DNA of 40,816 nt from NCBI GenBank assembly GCA_011391865.1, contig JAABPV010000020.1:1-40816 (forward strand), written 5' to 3'. Origin of the DNA: Desulfobulbaceae bacterium. GTDB lineage: Bacteria > Desulfobacterota > Desulfobulbia > Desulfobulbales > Desulfobulbaceae. Under the pieces are notes generated by a model. It did not search any database. It had not been told where the DNA came from and saw only the letters and a list, made by a program, of their open reading frames with translations. Below are positions 40,153-40,816 of this stretch, piece by piece. The position numbers were made by a program, and so were the translations under genes. Numbering within the stretch: the first letter of the stretch is position 1; every line of letters starts with the position of its first letter.

Positions 40153-40816
40153 AAAAAGAAAGGCAACAGAGGAGGAGATACGTTTATTTAAAATAAAACT
40201 GCAACAGGATGCGACTATGGAGAAAGCACGGGTAGCAGCAGGCCTGCCGTCTTTCGTGAAACCTCTATCTTCTATGGTGATAGACCATGCTGCTGTAAAA
40301 AGAAAAGCTCAGGATGCGCTGATGGAAAAATACAAGATATACAACTGGCGCAGGAGTATCCACTTTGATAAGTTAATTGATATGCTGAAACGACTTGATG
40401 ACGGATGCCGCCTGTCCGAAGTTGAAGTTGCTTGGATTAAAACAACAGAAGAACAGATTGAAACAATAGAGAAAGGTATTGAATTTAAGCCGCTTAAAAA
40501 ACTATACCACAAAAACGAGGCCGCCTTTTACGCAGAAGAATTCAAGGACAAGAAAGACTGCTGGCTCGCTGTCAACGCAAGCAGCCATTATCGAAAATGC
40601 GATGAAGCGCATACCGCCGAAGTTCTTCTGAACACGATCAACATTTCCTCTGTAAAAGATACCAAGCTAAAATCTGCGCTCTGCACAACACATGGCGGTG
40701 TGAAACGTGATTTGGGTGACTCGTGGATTCAAGTTCCAGGTGCAATTTTTTGGCAAGTTCCCAAGAATAGCTTTTTTGGCGTGTTGAAGCCAAGAGATTT
40801 TCGTGGCCTGTTGTTA
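40142..40816 (+). CDS. Continuation of the coiled-coil gene in the +1 frame, 3'-partial
   Basis: 225 stop-free codons from the G5 run to the window edge, so at least part of it is coding: GLAEKRKATEEEIRLFKIKL, then HFDKLIDMLKRLDDGCRLSE, then AVNASSHYRKCDEAHTAEVL and LKSALCTTHGGVKRDLG. The latter part has the helix spacing of TPR repeats. From 40722 to 40796 the frame runs through the inverted repeat shared with 1-75, where the encoded residues (WIQVPGAIFWQVP) stop resembling a TPR. No start codon of its own is convincing, so it is best read as the second part of the gene at 39571. Confidence 0.6.
40722..40796. repeat. Right copy of 75-bp inverted repeat
   Basis: Reverse complement of 1-75 with one mismatch; 20 bases of other sequence follow before the window ends. 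Confidence 0.9.

Noticed and set aside
1-40816. Linear replicon with terminal inverted repeats
   Set aside because: The right copy is 20 bases from the edge, only 75 bp long, lies in coding frames, and the window is full of chromosomal housekeeping genes.

Overview
The window looks like a bacterial chromosome contig, probably from a Desulfobacterota (Desulfobulbales-like) anaerobe, possibly a cable-bacterium relative. This placement is an inference from gene content (UbiA-like prenyltransferase, KamA, eukaryote-type NADP-Icd, DUF1844 next to serA, many TPR and ATPase fragments); no 16S or ribosomal gene is present to confirm it. GC-rich housekeeping genes alternate with visibly AT-richer accessory islands (about 1-850, 6275-8300, 12530-13670, 18300-19420, 21870-26420, 39570-40816).

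Layout. 1-849: partial protein with a PD-(D/E)XK-like core, starting inside a 75-bp inverted repeat that recurs near the other window end. 812-5928 (minus): KamA-family radical SAM enzyme, then a tight run of RNB exoribonuclease, TrkA-gated K+ channel and UbiA-like prenyltransferase. 6275-8130: membrane protein of unknown function and a 103-bp tandem repeat array. 8330-9136: folP. 9137-10208: two paralogous small exported proteins, each with a Fur-box-like promoter and a near-identical terminator. 10304-12073: mutL. 12207-13808: two broken accessory genes (P-loop ATPase fragment; HEPN-like gene broken by 5-bp and 7-bp tandem duplications). 13811-17597 (minus): murD, a small membrane gene, DUF1844 gene, serA. 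17773-19416: palindrome-rich operator/promoter driving a membrane protein and an exported TPR protein. 19599-20242: VapBC-type toxin-antitoxin pair. 20521-21738: icd. 21870-26420: a 1516-residue STAND-like NTPase with an N-terminal PD-(D/E)XK-like domain, a strong Avs-like defence candidate. 26438-28218: comF and a DUF1566 protein. 28375-37273: response-regulator/histidine-kinase hybrid followed by a close-packed run: Hsp70 with an inserted zinc ribbon, zinc-ribbon/TM/LysM protein, helical protein, HPD-less J-like protein, GrpE-like protein and RecD-type helicase. 37290-40816: terminator, tRNA-Met(CAT), TPR relic, orphan ABC substrate-binding protein, small exported protein, and a coiled-coil gene that changes frame at a G5 run and runs off the window.

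The most unusual content is the atypical Hsp70/J-like/GrpE-like cluster with two zinc-ribbon proteins, the nuclease-STAND gene, the twin Fur-type exported peptides, and the repeated pattern of genes broken by very short duplications or homopolymer changes. Sequence error or amplification chimerism must be excluded for the frameshifts and for the terminal inverted repeat.
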